From positions 2,694,001 to 2,758,000 of the forward strand of contig CALSFV010000001.1 in NCBI GenBank assembly GCA_943737045.1: a DNA stretch of 64,000 nt, written 5' to 3'. Shown here one piece after another: positions 34,645 to 49,359 of this stretch. Numbering within the stretch: position 1 is the first letter of the stretch; each line of letters starts with the position of its first letter. The stretch comes from Parapristionchus giblindavisi. Its lineage: Eukaryota > Nematoda > Chromadorea > Rhabditida > Diplogasteridae. Under the pieces are notes generated by a model, which ran no database searches, was not told where the DNA came from, and was given only the letters and a program-made list of their open reading frames with translations. The position numbers were made by a program, and so were the translations under genes.

Positions 34645-35318
34645 ATGAAATCAATCTACGTTCTTCTCTTCTCAACTCTATCCTTCGTTGCTTACGCTAA
34701 AGATCAAGCCGTAGGAGCTAGAGGTCAACTTATGTGTGGAAGTTCACCTCTTGCTAATGCTGAGGTCAAATTGTGGGAACTTGACACTTGTAAGTCACTA
34801 TCCGACTATCAAATATTCATTTGTTCTAAAAAAATCAATATTCAGGGCCCGATCCGGATGATCTCCTCTCAACTGTATACACTGACTCTCAGGGACGTTT
34901 CACCATCCAGGTACTGTATATTTATTCGTTATCGATTAGAAGGAGATTTTATCGATTGATTTACAGGGACATGAAAACGAGATCACCACCATCAAGCCCG
35001 TAGTCAAGTTCTACCACAGATGCAACAACAAGGGACTGTTCAACCTTCCTGCTGTAAGTATTACTGTAGATACACTTTGTGTGGCTATCGAGAACTGATC
35101 TTAATCATTAAATATCAATTGTTTTTCAGTTGTGCAAAAGAAAGATCACTTACTCAATTCCTTCGAGCTATATCAACGCAGGAAAGGCACCCAATAAGTA
35201 AATAAAATATAGATTTATATAAGATCAGAGATCAAAGTTCAATCATTTCAGATTTTACGACTTTGGAACTCTTAATATGGAGGCAAAGCAAAAGGATGAA
35301 GCCACTGAGTGTATCTAA
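34645..35318 (+). CDS. transthyretin-like secreted protein, paralog 2 (143 aa)
   Basis: Exons 34645-34789, 34846-34910, 34967-35053, 35130-35197 and 35252-35318 total 432 nt, the same as paralog 1, with consistent phases. Signal peptide MKSIYVLLFSTLSFVAYA, then QAVGARGQLMCGSSPLANAE, VKLWELDTWPDPDDLL, TDSQGRFTIQGHENE, VKFYHRCNNKGLFNLP, LCKRKITYSIPSSYI and C-terminal EATECI. Exon 1 ends at the same place in both genes. The second intron is 6 nt further downstream than in paralog 1. A TCTTCAG acceptor lies one base before ATG, in a leader nearly identical to that of paralog 1, so the two arose by tandem duplication. Confidence 0.93.
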
Positions 35319-35897
35319 ATGAATCGATTCTTCTCTTTTATTAAGTCTTATACAACAAAAGCCATCAGCTACGGACCTCATATATCTTTCCATTTATTAA
35401 TCGATTCAATCGATATGTAAATAAATTACTTTCAATTCTATTTTTGTGGAATATCGAGATTAGACAAGGATGGCGTTTAAAAAGTTTAGCCTTCATTTCT
35501 TTAGTCCCAGTGTGTTGGATGAATCTTTCGTCGTGTATACAAATACAAAAGTACTAAGAATTCTCCCGTCTATTGATCAGTAAATGTGAACAAATATTGT
35601 AGACACAATCCATTCTTCTGATCACTATGAATAACAGAATACTCTCTCAAAATAAAATGATATTATTATGACTGACGAGTCTTCGATGTTTATAGATTAC
35701 TTATCAATGGAAGACAATTATAGAATTCAAATAAAAGTCAACAAAAATCAAGTAAAATACATCATACATATCAATAATCATATAAGATTACACTATGTGA
35801 TGTCTCAATTATTTATTCAATTATGATTGCGTTTTTGGAATAAAGTAGATTCTCCAGAAGAGAATTGAATTATTTCGGCATAAGGGAAATCACAATA

Positions 35898-40988
<5,091 letters not shown>

Positions 40989-41420
40989 CTGTAATTGATC
41001 TATGATTATCGATTAGATTCATTGATATGACTTACATGATAACCATTGAGTCATTGAATATATTCCATTATCATCAGTGAAATTTAATCTAGTTGTGAAC
41101 ATAATGAACCGATTGACATTGAGAATCAATGGTCAAATGAATATGTCTATAAATCTAATATGGGGCATCTACTTCTTTATATCATATTCATTTTAATAAA
41201 ATGCATTCAGCAATTATTTTATTTAATATCTACTCAATTAAAATTTCAACATAAATCAACTAATCATATAATATTCATATAAATACAAAATTGATAATAC
41301 CTATAGATTTCAAATGGTACTCCAGCAATGATTCTTTTCCAGTGATTCTTGTCCGTTTTGAAGTTAGTGGTTGGTCATCTATTCTCTCCTCTTTCCCTCC
41401 CTTCTCTTCCTCGACAAGTT
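40989..41420. other. no supported feature
   Basis: Region where the OST-alpha B N-terminus would be expected. I could not identify its first exon. Confidence 0.35.
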
Positions 41421-41861
41421 TCCCTGCCAAGCCGGAATGGTCACCGTGGCAGTGTAGACCAAGAAGATCCCTACTGGATACAGCTTACCTTTACTGCTAG
41501 AGGCAGTAAAAGTAAGCTGATCTGTGCGGTTTCATCGGGTCACAGGAACATGAAGAGTCGACTACCCCGCAAAACAATTATACTTCAATGCAATGCACGG
41601 ACCACCATTCGGGATGCCATTCACGTCAGAGCTCTCACTAGGGAAGGCCGTGTGTAATGGTAGAAACTACGGGGAATGGCCTGCATAGCGATAATCAGCA
41701 TGGTCGACTTAGTAAGAATCAACTTTTAAAGTCTGCAATTTATCGATTTTGTAAAATGTCAAACCCGGCTCATTTACGCGGCAAGAGTGAAATAATGGCA
41801 TACAGTTAAGATGAGAGGAGAGGAGGGATAACTGCGGAAGGATGAACACTCACTATCAACC

Positions 41862-41935
41862 GTGCTGTGGTGTAGTGGTAAGCATGCGTGGTCGTAACTT
41901 TTTGTACACGAGTTCGATTCCCTCGAGAGAAATTT
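41862..41935 (+). repeat. tRNA-like block in the left terminal repeat
   Basis: GTGCTGTGGTGTAGTGGTAA has a good A box (TGGTGTAGTGG) and GAGTTCGATTCCC a good B box, about 33 bases apart. The acceptor and T stems do not pair properly, so it is tRNA-derived rather than a functional tRNA. It probably acts, if at all, as an internal RNA polymerase III promoter. Confidence 0.6.
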
Positions 41936-42156
41936 TTTGTCTGTGTAAAGTTCATCAAAGCACATTGCTGTTTCAATTTAAATAAAGTCGGAAATATCAA
42001 CTTCTTTTGTTTTTGCAACTTTTTTTCGCTCTCTTTTCTTAACTATTCCTTGTTGCGAATCTGTGGGAAATCGAATAAACTTTATTGAAACAATGGAAAA
42101 TATTAACATAAATGTTCAACCAACTAACAATAACTGTAGGTATAACAGCGTGAATA

Positions 42157-42486
42157 TCAACAACGATGAGACTCGATGAAGAAGCATTTGAAACAGTGGG
42201 ACTTACAACAATGAGGGCAGATGACACAACCGATTAAACCACAATCACAATCATTAGTACAATTTGAACCAAACATGAATTGTGGGGGAGAGGTGAATTG
42301 GGGTGGGTGAGTAGCCAGGAATCCAGCGGCATACCATGCATACCGTCTGACGTCGTCGAATCTACTGGCACCGAAAGACCAGTAGACTTGTGAGACCAGA
42401 CAGAGAAGGTTTTCCCTTCGGGCCACGGGGAAATCAATATCATGGACAAGTACCATGTCATTCACCCTCTTCATCATCGACTTGAA
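42157..42486 (-). CDS. open frame inside the inverted-repeat element
   Basis: Minus-strand frame with protein-like content: MKRVNDMVLVHDIDFPVARR, ENLLCLVSQVYWSFGASRFD, DVRRYAWYAAGFLATHPP, then a cysteine-rich end CTNDCDCGLIGCVICPHCCK, SHCFKCFF. The tail suggests metal binding. It does not resemble a DDE transposase I know. It may be a captured host exon or an accessory frame. A methionine-bearing start at 42474 is only one option. Confidence 0.4.
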   Translation of the reverse strand, partial: FKSMMKRVNDMVLVHDIDFPVARRENLLCLVSQVYWSFGASRFDDVRRYAWYAAGFLATHPPQFTSPPQFMFGSNCTNDCDCGLIGCVICPHCCKSHCFKCFFIESHRC

Positions 42487-42813
42487 CTGGAGATTCCAAT
42501 ACAAGTCTAGAGGTTGGCAAAGACCAAAAAACAGCGTAGATCAAGCGAAATCATCACGCTAAAGAGTAAATCGATAAAAGGCGGGAAGCGTGCGCAACTA
42601 ATCGATCAAACTACAACACAACAACTTGCAAAGCATGTATCTACCGGGTTCAATCAAAGTTGGTATTGGATTTAACATCAAATTCCTGAAATAAACAAGT
42701 CCAATATAAGCAAAAGAGAGCGAAAAAAAGTTGCAAAAACAAAAGAAGTTGATATTTCCGACTTTATTTAAATTGAAACAGCAATGTGCTTTGATGAACT
42801 TTACACAGACAAA

Positions 42814-42887
42814 AAATTTCTCTCGAGGGAATCGAACTCGTGTACAAAAAGTTACGACCACGCATGCTTACCACTACACCACAGCAC
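42814..42887 (-). repeat. tRNA-like block in the right terminal repeat
   Basis: Inverted copy of 41862-41935, so the two polymerase III-type promoters would point toward each other. Confidence 0.6.
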
Positions 42888-43407
42888 GGTTGATAGTGAG
42901 TGTTCATCCTTCCGCAGTTATCCCTCCTCTCCTCTCATCTTAACTGTATGCCATTATTTCACTCTTGCCGCGTAAATGAGCCGGGTTTGACATTTTACAA
43001 AATCGATAAATTGCAGACTTTAAAAGTTGATTCTTACTAAGTCGACCATGCTGATTATCGCTATGCAGGCCATTCCCCGTAGTTTCTACCATTACACACG
43101 GCCTTCCCTAGTCAATTCTTCTTCACAACCCCGAATCCCTTCGGGGGAGATTCAGTATTGACCTCTTGATAAAACGTGTTTAAATGAAATCAAAAACTCC
43201 AGCCATAGATCATGACTCTTCATGTTATTGATTGATAATTATAGTAATCGATATATTAAATAAAACATGATTCTACAGTATATTTAATTCCTCTTGGCAT
43301 CTTCCAATGATGATTCATCATATTATTTCCATGAATTCCCTTTCTTTTATTTATTTATTTATTTATTCCATCAAATATAAATGTTCATAATCACATTAAT
43401 AACACAG

Positions 43408-43623
43408 GGAAAAGGGGAGATGGATTTCCGTCGCTTATACGCGATTTCGGATTGGGCTCGGTGGCAGTTTTCAAAGGAAGGGGTTCAGGGACGAATTAGA
43501 GAAACTTTAATGATGAGATTAGGAGGGAGATTTGATAACCCTGCACGGAAGGTTATTTGTGGGGAGATGACTAATTCAGGGGATAGTTTATTCCAAGTGT
43601 CAATACATCTAGAAGCACATCTG
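43408..43623 (+). CDS. candidate exon of an unidentified plus-strand gene
   Basis: After an AACACAG acceptor the frame reads GKGEMDFRRLYAISDWARWQ, FSKEGVQGRIRETLMMRLGG, RFDNPARKVICGEMTNSGDS, LFQVSIHLEAHL and meets a GTATGAG donor. ATG at 43420 could be the start, 12 bases after the acceptor, as for a trans-spliced leader. Clearly coding-like composition. No family recognised and no following exon found. Confidence 0.5.
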
Positions 43624-44173
43624 GTATGAGTTGAAGAGATCTTATAAGGGAGAACAATACGCAATGGGTGCGATAGACGACAATATCTAGAAGGATGAAC
43701 AGTGAATAGATTGGTTGAATCAAACAGGTTTAATTGGTGTCACTTTTCTCACTTTATCCTTTTCTGTCTCATTCCACTAGGTATATCCCCTTTCCTCTCT
43801 TTTTTTTTCAAATTTAAATATTAATATATCGTTCAATTTCTACTGATTGAGTCTATAAGGGTCTTCTGTCTTTTCTTCTTTGCCTTCCAAATTAATAAAT
43901 GTTTATGAATAAATCACAATGGTTTTTTTTCATTGTTATACCATTGTTATAAACATTAAATCAGTATGAAGATTAGGCAGAAACCAGATGTGTCATATTA
44001 ATTTTAGGAAAAAAATGAGAACAACCAACGAATACAAGAAATATCTTATTTATCAAAAAGTGAAACGGATTCCGAATCTAATTTGTTAGTATCCTTTATC
44101 TTTTATTCAACTTCAACACTAGTGACGAATCCTTTTTCCTAGTTCCTTTCTTCTGAAATAATCAATACATCAA

Positions 44174-46382
44174 TCAATAACTACAGTAGCCTGTATTTAC
44201 ATCAGTCTTATCAGTCTTATCATTGGTCGAAGATGATTCACTATCAGAGAAACGAGATCCAATTGTCTATAATGATTATTGATTAAGCTCTATATAATCA
44301 ATAATGATCTACCTCTAATTCTTGATTCTCAGAAGCATCCGATGCAATTTGCAAATAATTATTCTGCTTATCATCAACCACAATTCGATTCTTTATTATT
44401 GATTTACAATTCGATCTACTCATATCTTCTCGACTATTATCTAAATAAAATATTGATTGTTTGAATCTTAATTATCAATCCATTGAAAAGTTAGACAAAA
44501 CTAACCATCCTTACTATTAACATTTGAAGAAGAAGAAGAATCAATCTTTCGCATGTTAGATTTAGTCTTCTTCTTCCTTTCTTTCTCCTTTTGACGATTT
44601 TCTACTGATGTGACTAGTATTGATAATGGTTTTAATCGTCTGAAATATTGATTGAAATACGATCAAAGATCAAAGTGATGAACTAACCTCCATAATAGTT
44701 GATGCATCATAGCAGCGTTTAATCCTATATCAACACTATCTTGTGCCATTGTCGGTTCAGTACTCGATAAAACCTTTCAAATTACAATTAATTTTTTTTA
44801 ATCAATCAATATGTATTCGAACCAAATATGATTTCATTGGCGCAATGGCATCCTTCCTTAATTTAGCATTGACCGGTCTCTCAATCAATATCGTAACCTC
44901 TCCAACTCTGAATCAATCAATAACCGCTTACGCGACCGTAACGCATGAGAATATTCGTACTTTTGGAATAGAGGATTGATAAGACGAACATCAGAGGGAC
45001 AGGATGGTCTCAACACTCTACCATTAACATCTAATATCGCATCTCCTATGGCAAAGAATTTCTCAGCTGCAGAATGCTTCGTTATCTACAAATCATGATA
45101 TTATTGATTGGTTCAATCAATACAATACAGTACCCTGACCACGACCAATTTGTTTCCAATGAGTACTGCATTGAATCCGAATGTTGTTTCAGCGAGCTTT
45201 TCGTGACGAACGGCATTCTGTATAAATCAAAGATCAAAGATCAAATCAATTAGATCAAAGATATACCTTATTGCAAGTGATGACTTGATATGTGTGACCT
45301 TTCATCTTTGTCAAAGATATCTAAATCGATCAGAGATCATTGATCTTTGATCTTTGATCTTTGATATTATGATTTCTCACTTCAGCCAGGGTATTCCTCA
45401 ATCGTGACTCTGATGGAACACTAGCATAGGCTCTTCTTCGCATGACAACGGTAGTCTATAAAAGATCAAAGATCAAATACACAGTATCTAAGGAATGTAC
45501 ACTAGGGTGGCGAAAATGACTCATGAATATTCATTTCTATGGCCTAAAATGAGTGGCTCACTTTCCTTGCGATTATTCATTCCAGGTGACAGTTGACCGG
45601 TCTCCCCTGCGAATATTCGCTTTTTTGCGAGTCGAAGTGAGTCAAGAAAATTTGGTGAAAGGATGGTGAAAGGACCGGTCTGACTCGCAATCAACTCGCT
45701 TTTTTTTGACTCATTCGCATTGACCTCTCCTCTAACAACTCATTCGCAAGAGAGAGCGGTCGTGAATGCCTCTCCCGTGAATACTCACTCTAGACCGCTA
45801 AAGTGGACGAATAATCATGAATCATTTTCGCCACCCTAATGTACACAAATCCAACCTTATTCTTTGCAGTCATCAGATTTATTACATTACTTTGCTGATC
45901 AAGGGATTTTCCATTAACCTGATTACGGTAAGATTCAATCAATATACATACTACAGTATACCTTAACAATAACATCTCCGACCATAAAGTTATTTGATAT
46001 TATAGATGGACATGGATTATCGATATTTTCAATCACATATTCTTTACGAGCAAAAATGAGACATCGAATATCCTAAAGATAAAGTATTAGAATAGAATAT
46101 GATGAAGATTACGGTAGTTCAATCATGGCAAATGACATACTTTTCCAGTGAGGTTTGTAAGAGTAATAGTATGTTCTTGTTGTTGAAGTTTTGTTGTATC
46201 CGTTAATTCTGATCCATAAAATTGAGTGTCAAGCTTGGTTCTGAGAAGAATATGGGTTAAGGAAGTCCATAGAATTAAGGCAATCTATAGGCTACAGTAG
46301 TTCATATATAGGGTAGGGTAGTTTGCAGGGATACAGTATCTTACATAATAGTAGATAGAGGATCAGAAGTTGTATCTCCCAT
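44174..46382 (-). CDS. tandem-PDZ protein (391 aa)
   Basis: Thirteen minus-strand exons: 46345-46382, 46141-46240, 45962-46072, 45856-45918, 45381-45455, 45267-45320, 45134-45217, 44961-45085, 44823-44907, 44688-44773, 44506-44639, 44313-44440, 44174-44266. Every phase agrees and the total is 1,176 nt including TGA. PDZ domains bind C-terminal peptide tails and scaffold membrane proteins. PDZ 1 (about residues 15-125) contains NNFMVGDVIVKVNGKSLDQQ; PDZ 2 (about 130-245) contains KHSAAEKFFAIGDAILDVNG and the strand VGEVTILIERPV. The carboxylate-binding loops are divergent. A basic/serine-rich tail follows (KEKERKKKTKSN, DSSSSSNVN). Divergent two-PDZ proteins of this sort are common in nematodes; partner unknown. 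Start chosen at the first ATG that opens the in-phase chain. Confidence 0.85.
45503..45838. mobile_element. hAT-type MITE, copy 2, in a PDZ-gene intron
   Basis: 336 bp, near-identical to 24222-24555, with the same ends (TAGGGTGGCGAAAATGA, TCATTTTCGCCACCCTA) and perfect 8-bp duplications ATGTACAC at 45495-45502 and 45839-45846. It lies in the intron between exons 45856-45918 and 45381-45455. Confidence 0.93.
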
Positions 46383-47030
46383 GTATAATAGTGAAGGAAT
46401 ATATGAAGAATGGTCGACCGTGAAATATGAAGGAAATGAATGAAAATGAATGAAAAGTACTTCAACTATATCAGAATGAATGAACAAATCAAATTCTTAT
46501 ATTATGATTAGAATAATCGATATTTATCATATTAACAATTCAATTGAATTCAAATCAACGATAATTCAATAATCTCTGATGTTTCATATCACAATCATTT
46601 CATAGATATTTTCTCAAATTACATTTAAATACATATTCGTAACAAATTAAATGTAACTACCATGAATCTATATATATATTTTATATTTTATCTACGCCCG
46701 AGAGCGCAACGAGAACAATTTGAATATACGAGTGAAACATAATGATACATGATGATAATGACTCTCATAAAATACTATGCTGAATAAAAAGGGGTGGGGG
46801 TGCATAAGGTAAGAAATATACAGTAATCAATCAATCAGGCAATCTATGGATTTATTGTTCATTTATGAATATAATAAAGAGATTTACATGAAGTAATCTA
46901 TGTTTTCCGTGACATTCACGATATAGAATGGATACAAAGTATTGATAATATCGAATCGTTTATTCCATCGAATTGAAATCATTTGATATGGATAATGATA
47001 ATGAATAGACTCATTGAGATAGGGATGAAA
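46383..47030. other. intergenic between the PDZ and OST-alpha genes
   Basis: AT-rich, with only the 34-bp sequence at 46686-46719 that is shared with 21492-21525. Both neighbouring genes are on the minus strand, so this holds the PDZ promoter and the 3' end of the transporter gene. Confidence 0.4.
46686..46719. repeat. 34-bp sequence shared with 21492-21525
   Basis: Second copy, inverted relative to the first, one mismatch. Confidence 0.65.
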
Positions 47031-49357
47031 TCATTGTGAAGGTGGAAGAAGTGGAGGAGGATCACCGTTTTTATTTGATGGTAACTGAAAAATCAAAAAT
47101 CAAAGATCAAAGTTAAAAGATAAATAGTCTTACTTGATAAAAGTCTTGATTAGTTTTATTAGCTTGATTAAGTTCTTTGAACATTGATCGAGCTGATTGC
47201 GACTTAAGATTCTCATAATCTTAATAATAATAATGATAAATTATTGAATTTAAAAATAAATAATGTAATCATACTCCAGTATCCGGTACTATCTCAATCT
47301 TTTTTGTTGGTTCTTTATCCAAATCCTTCAATGTATTCAATGTTCCAATCAATAAAAGGATACAAAATACATACAAAATTAGATAGATTATCCATTGTAC
47401 TTTGCATCATTGGCGTTACTCCCTTCTTTTCTGAAGATGAAACTACAGTAGCTCGAGCTGAGGGAGCTCCGTTAGGATCTGGAGCTCGTTTTGAAGCTCC
47501 GCTTTCTACTGATTGCTTCATTTCATGTCCCTACAAGGCTACTCTTCAGATCGAAAAAAAGAATTGAACAGAACAAATAAAATAGCTCACACTACTTTCT
47601 TCATTTTCTCCTCTCATTGCTGAGTTCATATCTTTCGTCTTAAAATATTTTTCAATATGAAAATCATTAATTGAGATACCATTAAGTGTCCTTCACTTGA
47701 ATCATCCAAATACATGTAATTAGATGGTTGGATATTACGAAGAGTTGAATATCTTAAGAATAATACAATGTTATATTTGATAAAGTTTCAAGGACAATCT
47801 TACGAATCAAATAGATATGATACAGATGGTCGAACAAGAATTGTTATGATTATCTGCATTAGTAGTACTTCAATTGAAAATATGAACATGAGAAAGACTG
47901 TAATGATATATAATTATACTTTAGAACAATCATCATAACTGACATATCGATCCATAGAAACTGATGTTTTGAAGTTCAATCGGCATGATAAATGAAGGAA
48001 GTTTGGTAAAGAATGATAGACAATCCAATGTTGTCCTAAAGTGATGAAAATATTATGATCAATCATTAATCAATGAATACTTTTGAATTGTAAGCAATGT
48101 TTGAGACCAGTCAACCATCCAGAAAAGATGACCATAACCAAATTTATTCGAGTTCTCCTGAACAGAATACCATATTATATATATATACTTAATTAATAAT
48201 TATGAAGATACCTTATTCAGCTCTACTATAGCATATGATACATAGAGTGCAATCATCACTGATAGAACTGATATAATATGTGATATTAAAAACCATCTGC
48301 AATTAGATTATTGATTGATTTGTGACCAAATGGGAAATAAGCTATTGTAAATAAGCCATCCAAAATGAATAAAATATCATACATATGACTGAGTGTCTCT
48401 GTTTCTCTCATAACACAAATATCTACAATCTGCAATACGATTCGAACAATACAAGTTTGTGCTACAATCATTTCGAAACGACGAATGATCGTACTGTAAG
48501 AGATATTATTGATTGATTAGTCCAATTACCGATTACACTGTAGGTGTGAAGGTAGGCATACACTTGTAGAAGATACAAAATGGAAAGAACTGAAAGAGAT
48601 TAAGGTAATTGAAAGAATCGTTTTGAGATATCTTATTACATTGAAACGAATCTTCTCATTATTGATTAGAAGATGTCTAGAAAGACTTGATCTACCACCA
48701 GATATATTGAATAGAACATCTAATGCTACTCGTATGCACATCATATGATATCTGCAAGATCAATCAATATATTGATTACTTTCAATCAATACTTACGTTA
48801 GAATGATACCGTATAGGAAAGCAGCATTTCTTGGCATTAACATGCCCATCATACAACATATTACTGATATCTTAAATGTGTACAATATATAATAGAATCT
48901 ATATTGTGGAATCAAATATACCGGATTCATGGCTATTATGTAATAGAGATTATTTCTTAGTCTAGCCACACTCACATATCGGTACACTCTGACAGACTAA
49001 AAATGATCTTTGATCTTTGATCTCTTGATATCGATTGATTAACCTGTACTAGTCCTAATAAAAGAGTGAAGATAGTACATATAGCAGTAGAAATAATCAT
49101 ATAGAAATGAGGTCCTTTATCCTCCCAAACATCTAAAGTACTTCTATATAAATACAATTCAATTGTATGCTGCATTTTTATGAAAACATCGCTCTATTTA
49201 TTAAAGATAATAGCAAAACTATCAACAATTAAAATTTAATGCATAATATGTATTATTACAAACCTCTTGTCCAATTTAGTAGTGATAAATGATTATCAAG
49301 ATCAGTTTGATTATTTTTAGTGAGAAACCCCCAAACTGAGAATTGATCTGAACTCAT
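47031..49357 (-). CDS. organic solute transporter alpha-like protein, paralog A
   Basis: Minus-strand exons 49044-49169, 48922-48996, 48797-48870, 48640-48751, 48537-48589, 48383-48493, 48212-48296, 48081-48157, 47944-48035, 47804-47897, 47680-47752, 47591-47638, 47375-47530, 47275-47325, 47134-47211 and 47031-47084, phases consistent to TGA. A possible first exon 49264-49357 (MSSDQFSVWGFLTK) does not join in phase, so translation may instead begin with MQHTIEL near 49175. Seven hydrophobic segments. Family landmarks: VYRYVSVARLRNNLYYIIAM, MLMPRNAAFLYGIILTYHMM, ALDVLFNISGGRSSLSRHL, FFPFCIFYKCMPTFTPT, QTCIVRIVLQIVDICVMRE. The cysteine cluster typical of OST-alpha is reduced to two cysteines here, while paralog B keeps four. 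The hydrophilic tail ends GDPPPLLPPSQ. Transported substrate unknown. Confidence 0.88.
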
Positions 49358-49359
49358 AG

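Larger units (their letters stand above)
41638..43111. mobile_element. 1,474-bp element with identical 400-bp terminal inverted repeats
   Basis: Terminal repeats 41638-42037 and 42712-43111 appear identical over their length, starting CTAGGGAAGGCCGTGTGTAA. Flanks are TCA at 41635-41637 and 43112-43114. The 674-bp middle carries a minus-strand open frame (42157-42504). Each repeat holds a tRNA-like block. No transposase seen, so it is non-autonomous. The identity of the arms indicates recent insertion or recent gene conversion. The superfamily is not clear; a three-base duplication fits PIF/Harbinger or CACTA-like enzymes. Confidence 0.88.
41424..43152 (+). pseudogene. coding fragment split by a 1.47-kb transposable element
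   Basis: From about 41424, after a CGACAAG acceptor, the plus strand encodes SLPSRNGHRGSVDQEDPYWI, QLTFTARGSKSKLICAVSSG, HRNMKSRLPRKTIILQCNAR and TTIRDAIHVRAL. It is more GC-rich than its surroundings and has coding-like composition. The frame is cut at 41637 by the element 41638-43111. Beyond it, using one copy of the TCA duplication, the frame continues NSSSQPRIPSGEIQY and stops at 43152. With the element present it would end TREGRV. Protein family not recognised, and it could itself be a relic. Confidence 0.45.

Noticed and set aside
41862..41935. Functional tRNA gene
   Set aside because: A and B boxes are good but acceptor and T stems do not pair, and the copy is repeated exactly in a transposon arm.
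41774..43000. Pairs of identical 63-70 residue frames in opposite orientation
   Set aside because: They are the two copies of the 400-bp terminal inverted repeat, overlapping the tRNA-like block. No coding signature beyond duplication.
48871..48921. Reading through 48922/48870 as continuous coding sequence in OST-alpha A
   Set aside because: The 51 nt are open, but paralog B has stops in the matching stretch. Both have GT...AG ends, and removing it restores the expected NP-to-PR spacing of the family.
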